DNA of 64,000 nucleotides, from assembly GCF_014397025.1 (NCBI RefSeq), contig NZ_JACJUO010000001.1, positions 2,032,501 to 2,096,500 of the forward strand. Direction: 5' to 3'. Under the pieces are notes generated by a model. That model was not told where the DNA came from and searched no databases. It was given only the letters and a program-made list of their open reading frames with translations. This document shows, in pieces, positions 18,621 through 25,834 of this stretch. Source of the DNA: Ochrobactrum sp. Marseille-Q0166 (lineage in GTDB: Bacteria > Pseudomonadota > Alphaproteobacteria > Rhizobiales > Rhizobiaceae). Every line of letters starts with the position of its first letter. Positions within the stretch are counted from its first letter, which is position 1. The position numbers were made by a program, and so were the translations under genes.

Positions 18621-19307
18621 ATGGCAGCTCCAGCCCTGATTATTTTTGATTGTGATGGCGTTCTGGTGGACTCAGAAATTATCGCAGCGGAAGTCGATGC
18701 CGCTCTTCTGACAGAAGCGGGATACCCGATTGAAGCCGCAGAAGTGGGAGAGCGTTTCGCAGGCCTGACATGGCAGGATATCCTTCTGACTGTTGAGCGC
18801 GAAGCGGGCATTCCTATTTCCGCCTCGCTTTTGGACAAGGCGGAAAAGCTGCTCGATGAACGCTTGAAAAATGAAGTACAGGTTATTGAAGACATCGTCG
18901 AAGTCGTTTCGGCACTGAAACTGCCAAAATGCATCTGCTCTAACTCGACCAGCGCACGCCTTGAAATCATGCTCAAGCGCGTTGAGCTTTATGACTTGTT
19001 TGCACCAAATATCTTCTCAGCACGCGAAGTTGGTAGCAAAAAGCCGAAACCTGCACCGGATGTCTTCCTGCATGCAGCAAAGCAATTCGGTGTCGATCCG
19101 GCAGACGTGATTGTAATTGAGGATTCAGCGCACGGCATTCAGGCAGCGCGCGCTGCCGGAATGCGCGTCATCGGTTTTACGGGTGGAGCGCATACTTATC
19201 CGGGCCACGCCGACAAGCTGACAGATGCTGGTGCTGAAACCGTCATCCATCGCCATAAGGACTTGCCCAGCGTGATCGAAGCTCTTTCAATCTGGACGGA
19301 TGCCTGA
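18621..19307 (+). CDS. HAD-IA phosphatase (beta-phosphoglucomutase-like)
   Basis: A 228-residue cytoplasmic phosphatase with canonical HAD motifs: DxDGVLVDSE at residues 10-19, SNSTS (motif II) near 112, KKPKPAPDVF with the motif III lysine near 145, and IEDSAHGIQAA (motif IV) near 170. The C1 cap with AGLTW places it with the YieH/phosphoglucomutase-like group acting on small phosphorylated sugars. It has no operon partner; a strong hairpin follows the stop. The exact substrate cannot be told. Confidence 0.88.
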   Translation: MAAPALIIFDCDGVLVDSEIIAAEVDAALLTEAGYPIEAAEVGERFAGLTWQDILLTVEREAGIPISASLLDKAEKLLDERLKNEVQVIEDIVEVVSALKLPKCICSNSTSARLEIMLKRVELYDLFAPNIFSAREVGSKKPKPAPDVFLHAAKQFGVDPADVIVIEDSAHGIQAARAAGMRVIGFTGGAHTYPGHADKLTDAGAETVIHRHKDLPSVIEALSIWTDA

Positions 19308-19336
19308 ACGGGTCCGATCCCTTCCAGACAAGTTGT

Positions 19337-19362
19337 GTTGCGCGCCTGAACGGGCGCGCAAC
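19337..19362. terminator. GC-rich hairpin between convergent genes
   Basis: A perfect 10-bp stem (GTTGCGCGCC and its complement) closes a six-base loop. No T-tract follows, so termination would be weak or Rho-assisted. It lies between the HAD gene and the convergent 61-residue protein gene. Confidence 0.55.
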
Positions 19363-19368
19363 GCTTCA

Positions 19369-19554
19369 TCACGCAGCACTTCGCTTGCTTTTGCTTTTTA
19401 CCTGAGCATTCAGCGTGGCGAGCAGTTCTTCTGACTCACGCTCACTCAAGCCGATCATCAGCCTGTCACCGATTGATGCAGGCTCATCGGTCGTTACGTC
19501 AAAAATCGCCCAAGTCTCCGTGGGTTCAAGAACGCGTTCGTATTTTGGCTTCAT
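19369..19554 (-). CDS. Small conserved hypothetical protein
   Basis: A 61-residue protein with an N-terminal sandwich-like stretch (MKPKYERVLEPTETWAIFDVT), a central predicted helix (IGLSERESEELLATLNAQ) and a basic tail (KSKSKRSA). There is no signal or membrane segment. Its size and composition look like the small Rhizobiales hypothetical proteins often found next to unrelated genes. A 10-bp dyad lies just upstream. No function is assigned. Confidence 0.6.
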   Translation of the reverse strand: MKPKYERVLEPTETWAIFDVTTDEPASIGDRLMIGLSERESEELLATLNAQVKSKSKRSAA

Positions 19555-19594
19555 GGCCCTAAGCTCAGAACAGGCAAAAATGCCGCTCTGCCCC

Positions 19595-19625
19595 TGTTAT
19601 CTCGTTGCTTGTTTGCGAGATAACA
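19595..19625. promoter_or_regulatory. 10-bp perfect dyad upstream of the 61-residue protein gene
   Basis: TGTTATCTCG and its exact complement flank an 11-base spacer, 40 bases upstream of the gene start. It could be an operator or a structured 5' leader; nothing identifies the binder. Confidence 0.4.
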
Positions 19626-19778
19626 AGCCTCCGTATTTTGGACCTGGCTATCTCATGCACTGTTTTTCTAATCTAAATTTCTTGCAATTCACTTCCATCA
19701 ATCCCTTTTTTTTAAATAAAGCATTGGAGATTACTTCTATAGTTAAATTTCTATTTCCAAAATCAGAGCATCGATTAC

Positions 19779-21401
19779 CTATTTCGGATTTGTCGCACCC
19801 TTTGCGCGCCTGCGCTTTTTATTTGAAAAACCGACAAGAGAATGAACCGACTTTGCGTCAATCGGCTTACCAAATAGCCAGCCCTGTCCGAAAAGATTGC
19901 TGCAGATATCGCGTAGATACCGAGCCTGCGCTTCAGTCTCAATGCCTTCAATCACAATTCCCAGCCCGTGCTGGTGAGCCATCGCGATAATTTGCGGAAC
20001 GATCGAAACGGCCCCTGCCTCATCGCCGACGTTTCGCGTAAACGCCTTGTCAATTTTGATGGCATCGACTTGCAATTCACCAAGATAAGCAAGGCTGGAA
20101 TAGCCCGTACCAAAATCGTCTATATAGACTTTGTGCCCTTTCTCACGCAAAAGCTTGATGCCCTCGCTGGCCTTGGCGAAGTCGACTGCTGTTCGCTCCG
20201 TCAGTTCGAGCCCGATCTGTTGAGGTTTAATTTTTGCATCAGACAGCCGAGCTTCGAGCGTTTGCAGAAAGTTCGGGCTTTGTAGATCACCAGCGGTGAT
20301 ATTGACGTTAATGTAGAGAGAATGCTGCTGTCGAAGTAGATCACCCATTTCTTCAACAACATGATCGAGTACATAGGCTGTTATCAAGTGGCCAATGCCA
20401 GCAGTCTCGGCGCGTGCAACAAACAGATCAGGCGGAACGAAATCGCCTTTGGTAATTTCCCATCGGATAAGCGCTTCGAATCCAATGATTTTCTCATTAC
20501 CAAGACTGACGATAGGTTGATAAACAAGCGTTAGCTCATTTGCTTGTAGGGCTTTCTTAAGTAATGAGGTCAATGAACGGTCTCGGTTGCGATAGTAGGT
20601 CCAGCCAATCGCAACACCACCACCGACGAGCAAGCCCAAGCTTGTAAATACAAATGGCAACAACTCGTCTGTATAATTAGACCAGCTTTCAGACGTGGCG
20701 ATGGCAATGCAGACTCCCGTTTCATCGTCACATGCCTTTTGCCCTAAAACACCATCCGTTATGCCAACAGATTGCATGCTTTTCGTTGGAACAAAGCTGT
20801 TCTGGATATTTTCAGGAAAAGTAGAAGGGTTACTGTAAAGCTTGGCAAACTGTGTGTGATCAGCGTTCGTCATGAAAACTGCGAAATCATATTGCGGAAC
20901 GTGCACAGCGTCGAAGGCCAATGCACTTAAAACAAGATTACCAGAATTTTTACCAAAAATCGGACCATGACTGCCCGATGTTATAAGTTCTCTGTCCTGA
21001 TAAACATACTCACCGTCTTTAAGGAGCACATCTTCCTTACTTCTGGGTTTTGACGTAACGACATCGTTCAACAATGTAGAACATTGCAGCATATCGTTTT
21101 TAAGACGACCAATGTCTTTGACATGATATCCCGCAAAAAGCAGCTCACGCATATAGCGTTTATCATCTGCCGAACACAGGGCGTAGGGAGATTGATTGAC
21201 CTTATCCAGGGTCTCCTTGGCCGAAACCACAATGCGATTAGCCTGGGTCATGAGCACCGTCATATAGGCGTCCATGTCTTTCTCTTCATCGTAAAGGCGA
21301 AACTGATCCCCAGCCCATTTTCCTGTAATGGCGCCAAGTAATAACATTATACAAATTACATAGGGTACAGGCGAAAAAAATACGCTGCGTTTTAACCCCA
21401 T
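19779..21401 (-). CDS. CSS-motif/EAL-domain c-di-GMP phosphodiesterase
   Basis: A 540-residue inner-membrane protein. A first membrane helix (residues 13-30) leads to a roughly 220-residue periplasmic domain with the CS pair in SPYALCSADDKRY, as in CSS-motif redox-sensing domains, then a second helix near 240-260. The cytoplasmic EAL domain keeps the motifs GFEALIRW, NVNITAGD, LELTER, DDFGTGYSS, IKIDKAF and EGIETE, so it should hydrolyse c-di-GMP. From memory, Brucella melitensis BpdA and BpdB are EAL proteins about five loci apart, as here with the gene at 25831; that link is tentative. Confidence 0.9.
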   Translation of the reverse strand: MGLKRSVFFSPVPYVICIMLLLGAITGKWAGDQFRLYDEEKDMDAYMTVLMTQANRIVVSAKETLDKVNQSPYALCSADDKRYMRELLFAGYHVKDIGRLKNDMLQCSTLLNDVVTSKPRSKEDVLLKDGEYVYQDRELITSGSHGPIFGKNSGNLVLSALAFDAVHVPQYDFAVFMTNADHTQFAKLYSNPSTFPENIQNSFVPTKSMQSVGITDGVLGQKACDDETGVCIAIATSESWSNYTDELLPFVFTSLGLLVGGGVAIGWTYYRNRDRSLTSLLKKALQANELTLVYQPIVSLGNEKIIGFEALIRWEITKGDFVPPDLFVARAETAGIGHLITAYVLDHVVEEMGDLLRQQHSLYINVNITAGDLQSPNFLQTLEARLSDAKIKPQQIGLELTERTAVDFAKASEGIKLLREKGHKVYIDDFGTGYSSLAYLGELQVDAIKIDKAFTRNVGDEAGAVSIVPQIIAMAHQHGLGIVIEGIETEAQARYLRDICSNLFGQGWLFGKPIDAKSVHSLVGFSNKKRRRAKGATNPK

Positions 21402-21572
21402 CAAAACCGCCTTAATTAAAATCGACTAAAACCAAAAAATATCACTCATCATAAAGATGAACATTAATTCGAAAAAATCGACAATGTAAACGGAATAATC
21501 TGTTTTTTTATAATAACTATAGAAATCTATGAATACACAAAAAGCAAATTTATATTGTGCGAAGTTCATAAA

Positions 21573-21605
21573 AAAGCGGCCAGAGATCAATTCAAAAGCC
21601 GCTTT
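21573..21605 (-). terminator. Terminator after the lipoprotein gene
   Basis: An 8-bp stem (AAAGCGGC and GCCGCTTT) is followed on the minus strand by a T-rich tract, 25 bases past the lipoprotein stop codon. Confidence 0.7.
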
Positions 21606-21629
21606 CAAGATGCAATATTTCGCAACCCA

Positions 21630-22184
21630 TTACTTTGTATTGTATGGGCCTTCATCGAACCCGACGAAAATCTGCACGCTGCGTGCGCTTTCAGTCGGGA
21701 TTGAAATTCCCTTGTCGTTAAATACAAATTGCGTTGCTCCACCGCCATTGCTGACGTTGACAGTCTGCTTGTGGAGCTTGGAATAGATTACGCTTCCACC
21801 CTGAACAACAGCAACGCGGATCGGCATCGTGATAGTGCCACTCTTATATTTGGGGCCAGGCACGACTTTACCGGCTGCAGCAACATCAAGGGTAATCGTA
21901 CCGCCGCCATGCTGGCAATCACGCGTCGTATCTGTCAGTGATGCCTGATAAATCACACGACTCGCATCTTTATCACCACCCTTTTCGTAGGTGCTGAAAT
22001 AAGCTGTACCTTCACGAAGCGAGACACTTGGGCAAAAAGCCATAAGGTCGGACGCCTTGACACGTGGTTGTCCACCATCTGCCGCATTCTGTGTGCCACT
22101 GGTGGTACAGCCTGCAAGAGCTGTGAGCAAAACCGTTGCAACGACTGGAAACAATGATGAACGATTCTGTGATGCTTTATGCAT
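21630..22184 (-). CDS. Hypothetical outer-membrane lipoprotein
   Basis: A 184-residue protein with a lipoprotein signal: hydrophobic residues 12-24 and a lipobox LAGC placing the acylated cysteine at residue 26. The mature protein is beta-rich (TITMPIRVAVVQGGSVIYSK) and ends SVQIFVGFDEGPYNTK. It has two further cysteines (CPSVS, RDCQHG) that could bridge. GGGAAG precedes the ATG. Similar hypothetical lipoproteins occur in Rhizobiales, but I cannot name the role. It is divergent from thrC and has its own terminator. Confidence 0.75.
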   Translation of the reverse strand: MHKASQNRSSLFPVVATVLLTALAGCTTSGTQNAADGGQPRVKASDLMAFCPSVSLREGTAYFSTYEKGGDKDASRVIYQASLTDTTRDCQHGGGTITLDVAAAGKVVPGPKYKSGTITMPIRVAVVQGGSVIYSKLHKQTVNVSNGGGATQFVFNDKGISIPTESARSVQIFVGFDEGPYNTK

Positions 22185-22379
22185 AAACCAGACTTCCCTG
22201 CATTGATCGACTGTTCTATACCACTACGCGGTGCATAGCGTGAGGGTGTTTTCCCGTTTTTTATCCCTAAGAGCAACCCCATCCATCAAAAGATGCATTA
22301 ATTCTTGCGGCTTTTTTAGGGAAGCTTTATTGCATTCTCGGCTAAAAATCTGCTTCTACCCGAAATGAAGGCCTTTGAG

Positions 22380-23771
22380 ATGAAATATATCAGCACACGC
22401 GGCGAAGCCCCAGTTCTGGGATTCAGCGATGCTTTGCTCGCCGGACTTGCCCGTGATGGCGGCCTCTATCTCCCGCAGGAATATCCACAATTCACCGCTG
22501 CCCAGATCCGGAACCTTCGGGGAAAATCCTATGTGGATATCGCACTGGCTGTACTGACGCCCTTCGTCAATGACGAAATTCCGCAGGCAGACTTTGAGCG
22601 TATGGTGCGCGAAGCTTACGGATCCTTCCGTCACGATGCAGTTTGCCCACTGGTTCAGACGGGCTCGAATGAGTATGTGCTTGAGCTTTTCCATGGCCCG
22701 ACGCTGGCGTTCAAAGATGTCGCCATGCAGCTTCTGGCACGAATGATGGACTATGTTCTGGCACAGCGCGGCGAACGCGCGACGATTGTGGGCGCCACCT
22801 CCGGTGACACGGGCGGCGCAGCTATTGAAGCTTTTGGTGGCCGCGAAAATACCGATATTTTCATCCTGTTCCCGAACGGTCGTGTTTCGCCTGTTCAGCA
22901 GCGTCAGATGACCAGCTCGGGCTTCTCGAATGTTCATGCTCTTTCCATCGAAGGCAATTTCGATGACTGCCAGAATCTGGTGAAGGGCATGTTCAACGAT
23001 CTCGCATTCCGCGATAGCATTTCATTGTCAGGCGTGAATTCGATCAACTGGGGACGCATCATGTCTCAGGTTGTTTATTACTTCACGGCGGCACTAAGCC
23101 TTGGCGCACCTGATCGTGCAGTCTCGTTCACCGTTCCAACTGGTAACTTTGGTGACATTTTTGCAGGCTATGTAGCCAAGAAGATGGGACTGCCAATTGA
23201 TCAGCTCATCATAGCGACAAATGATAACGACATTCTGGCTCGCACACTGGAAAGTGGCGCCTATGAAATGCGTGGCGTGGAGCAAACAACATCACCGTCG
23301 ATGGACATCCAGATTTCATCGAACTTTGAACGTTTGTTATTTGAAGCCCATGATCGTGATGCAAGCGCGGTGCGGGGTTTAATGGACAGCATGAAGCAAT
23401 CGGGTGGTTTTACCATCTCCGAAAAGCCGCTTTCCACCATTCGCGGTGAGTTCGCAGCGGGCCGCGCAACTGTGAAAGAAACGGCCGCAACCATCAAGTC
23501 GGTTCTGGATACGGATGGCTACCTTCTGGACCCACATTCCGCGATCGCTGTTAAGGTCGCTCGCGAAAAAGTGTCCGGCAATGCGCCAATGGTTGTTCTC
23601 GCAACCGCACATCCGGCCAAATTCCCTGATGCAGTCAAGGCTGCAAGTGGCGTGACGCCAGAGCTGCCGGCATGGCTTTCGGACCTGATGGACCGAAAAG
23701 AAAATTTCACAGTTCTTCACAACGACCTGAAAATCGTGGAAGATTACCTTCGCCGTCATTCTCGGGCGTAA
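22380..23771 (+). CDS. thrC: Threonine synthase
   Basis: ThrC converts O-phosphohomoserine to threonine, the last step of threonine synthesis; the homoserine kinase gene thrB lies at 34.3 kb. The 463-residue protein belongs to the long type-2 group. It opens MKYISTRGEAPVLGF, carries the PLP lysine in TLAFKDVAMQLL and the phosphate-binding GATSGDTGGAAIEA, and NFGDIFAGYVAKKMGLP follows. The ATG at 22380 is preferred over one five codons earlier because AAGG lies seven bases upstream. It is 63 bases from the M16 peptidase gene. Confidence 0.96.
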   Translation: MKYISTRGEAPVLGFSDALLAGLARDGGLYLPQEYPQFTAAQIRNLRGKSYVDIALAVLTPFVNDEIPQADFERMVREAYGSFRHDAVCPLVQTGSNEYVLELFHGPTLAFKDVAMQLLARMMDYVLAQRGERATIVGATSGDTGGAAIEAFGGRENTDIFILFPNGRVSPVQQRQMTSSGFSNVHALSIEGNFDDCQNLVKGMFNDLAFRDSISLSGVNSINWGRIMSQVVYYFTAALSLGAPDRAVSFTVPTGNFGDIFAGYVAKKMGLPIDQLIIATNDNDILARTLESGAYEMRGVEQTTSPSMDIQISSNFERLLFEAHDRDASAVRGLMDSMKQSGGFTISEKPLSTIRGEFAAGRATVKETAATIKSVLDTDGYLLDPHSAIAVKVAREKVSGNAPMVVLATAHPAKFPDAVKAASGVTPELPAWLSDLMDRKENFTVLHNDLKIVEDYLRRHSRA

Positions 23772-23834
23772 GTTTAAATCTTGCTCAGGAATTAAGAACG
23801 GGAACCCGAACGGGATTATGGGAGCATTTTGCAT

Positions 23835-25127
23835 ATGGGTGTTGAAGTAACGCGTCTTTCCAATGGCTTGACCATTGTTACAGATAACATGGCGCATGTG
23901 GAAAGCGTCGCGTTGGGTATCTGGGTAAAAGCGGGCGCAAGAAACGAAGCCCCAAACCGCCATGGCATTGCTCACCTGCTGGAACATATGGCCTTCAAGG
24001 GCACTGAAAAACGCTCTGCCTGGCAGATTGCCTCTGACATTGAAAATGTCGGTGGTGAAATCAACGCGGCCACGAGTGTCGAAACAACGTCCTATTATGC
24101 GCGTGTGCTGCGCAACGATATGCCTTTGGCAATCGATATTCTCGCCGACATTCTGACCGCATCCAAGTTCGATGAAGCCGAGCTTGAGCGTGAAAAGCAG
24201 GTCATTATGCAAGAAATCGGCGCGGCACACGATACGCCTGATGATATTGTGTTTGACCGTTTCACCGAAGCGGCCTATCGCCATCAGCCTATCGGACGTG
24301 CGATTTTAGGCGAGCCTGAAACCGTCATGTCGTTCACTTCAGCTGACCTTCGTCAATATATGGACGAACAATATAGTGCCGACCGTATGGTCGTGACGGC
24401 TGCTGGTGGCATTGACCATGATGAATTCGTGAAGGAAGTGGAAAAGCGTTTGGGCGGTTTCCGCGCCCATAATACGGCGCCAACCCTTGATCTTGCGACC
24501 TATGTCGGCGGCGATTTCCGCGAAGATCGCGAATTGATGGATGCACAAGTGCTGATCGGCTTTGAAGGCCGCGCCTATCATGTCAGAGACTTCTATGCCT
24601 CGCAGCTTCTATCGATGATCCTCGGCGGCGGGATGTCCTCACGCCTTTTTCAGGAAGTGCGCGAAAAACGCGGTCTGTGCTATTCAGTCTATGCGTTTCA
24701 TTGGGGTTTTTCAGATACCGGTCTGTTCGGAATTCATGCCGCAACTGGCAAAGACGAGCTGGTCGAGTTGCTTCCGGTGATTATTCAGGAGCTGCATAAA
24801 GCAGCAGAGTCCATCGATATAGAGGAAGTCAATCGTGCGCGTGCGCAATATAGTGCGAGCCTTTTGATGTCGCAGGAAAGTGCTGCAAGCCGTGCCGGTC
24901 AAATCGCACGTCAATTTCTTCTCTATGGTCGCCCTGTTGCGAACAGCGAGCTGATGGAGCGCCTATCCTTGATCACGCCACAACGATTGAGCGATCTGGC
25001 AGGACGTATGTTCCTTGACAGCAAGCCGACAATTGCAGGCGTGGGCCCTATTGGACGTCTCATGAGCTTTGAAGGGCTGACAGATGCTCTTTCCACCAGT
25101 ACGCATAGCAGGAAAATTGCCGTTTAG
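23835..25127 (+). CDS. M16 family zinc peptidase (processing-protease-like)
   Basis: A 430-residue cytoplasmic or periplasm-facing zinc protease related to mitochondrial processing peptidase and PqqL. The inverted zinc motif HxxEH lies in GIAHLLEHMAFKG near residue 50, with the third ligand downstream in the REKQVIMQEI helix. The second, inactive-type domain includes GGGMSSRLFQEVREKRGLCYSV. No signal peptide is evident. ATG at 23835 has GGAG ten bases upstream. It follows thrC in the same direction, an arrangement I recall as common in Rhizobiales, but the functional link is unknown. Confidence 0.92.
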   Translation: MGVEVTRLSNGLTIVTDNMAHVESVALGIWVKAGARNEAPNRHGIAHLLEHMAFKGTEKRSAWQIASDIENVGGEINAATSVETTSYYARVLRNDMPLAIDILADILTASKFDEAELEREKQVIMQEIGAAHDTPDDIVFDRFTEAAYRHQPIGRAILGEPETVMSFTSADLRQYMDEQYSADRMVVTAAGGIDHDEFVKEVEKRLGGFRAHNTAPTLDLATYVGGDFREDRELMDAQVLIGFEGRAYHVRDFYASQLLSMILGGGMSSRLFQEVREKRGLCYSVYAFHWGFSDTGLFGIHAATGKDELVELLPVIIQELHKAAESIDIEEVNRARAQYSASLLMSQESAASRAGQIARQFLLYGRPVANSELMERLSLITPQRLSDLAGRMFLDSKPTIAGVGPIGRLMSFEGLTDALSTSTHSRKIAV

Positions 25128-25228
25128 CGGATCAAGGAACAGGCTTTAGTTTATCGGAGAATTCATGCAACATTGTTGGATATTCTCCAAGTAGCCTTTT
25201 CTCTTCCGCTAACAACACGAGAACCAAC

Positions 25229-25834
25229 ATGATCGGCCTGCCATTCCGGCGCAGCAATCCGACACTTCTTCGCGGCAAGCGCGTTTATTTGCGCGAGCCG
25301 TTGCCGAGTGATTTTGCGGCCTGGGCCAATGTCAGAGAGCAAAGCCGGGCGTTCCTCACTCCGTGGGAACCAACCTGGGCCGATGATGATCTAACAAAAA
25401 GCGCCTTCCGTCATCGATTGCGCCGTGTGCAGGAAGAGATATCCGATGGTACCGGCTATCCTTTTTTTATTTTTGACAGCAAGGATAATCGGCTTCTCGG
25501 CGGAATAACGCTGGGCAATATTCGGCGCGGTGTCGGACAAAACGGCATGATCGGCTATTGGAGCAGCGTATCGTCTGCTGGCAAAGGCTATATGACTGAA
25601 GCCTTATCTTTGGTTATACCCTTTGCATTCAATGAACTGAGGTTGCACAGAATTGAAGCTGCCTGTATTCCCCATAATATTCGTTCCATACGGCTTCTCG
25701 AAAAAGCCGGATTTCAGAGAGAAGGACTGTTGCGCTCTTATCTCAAGATCAATGGCTTTTGGCAGGACCACCTGTTGTTTGCCCTGATAGAAAGCGATTT
25801 ACGCATGATCAATGGCAAGGTTGAATACTCGTGA
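25229..25834 (+). CDS. GNAT acetyltransferase, RimJ/RimL type
   Basis: A 201-residue N-acetyltransferase of the ribosomal-protein alanine group. Visible motifs are LREPLPSDFAAWANVRE at the start, IGYWSSVSSAGKGYMTEAL (the acetyl-CoA binding V/Q-x-x-GxG/A region) and the motif B string IEAACIPHNIRSIRLLEKAGF. The target is probably an N-terminal amine of a protein or a small molecule. The GTG start of the next gene overlaps its stop (GTGA), so the two are translationally coupled. Confidence 0.88.
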   Translation: MIGLPFRRSNPTLLRGKRVYLREPLPSDFAAWANVREQSRAFLTPWEPTWADDDLTKSAFRHRLRRVQEEISDGTGYPFFIFDSKDNRLLGGITLGNIRRGVGQNGMIGYWSSVSSAGKGYMTEALSLVIPFAFNELRLHRIEAACIPHNIRSIRLLEKAGFQREGLLRSYLKINGFWQDHLLFALIESDLRMINGKVEYS

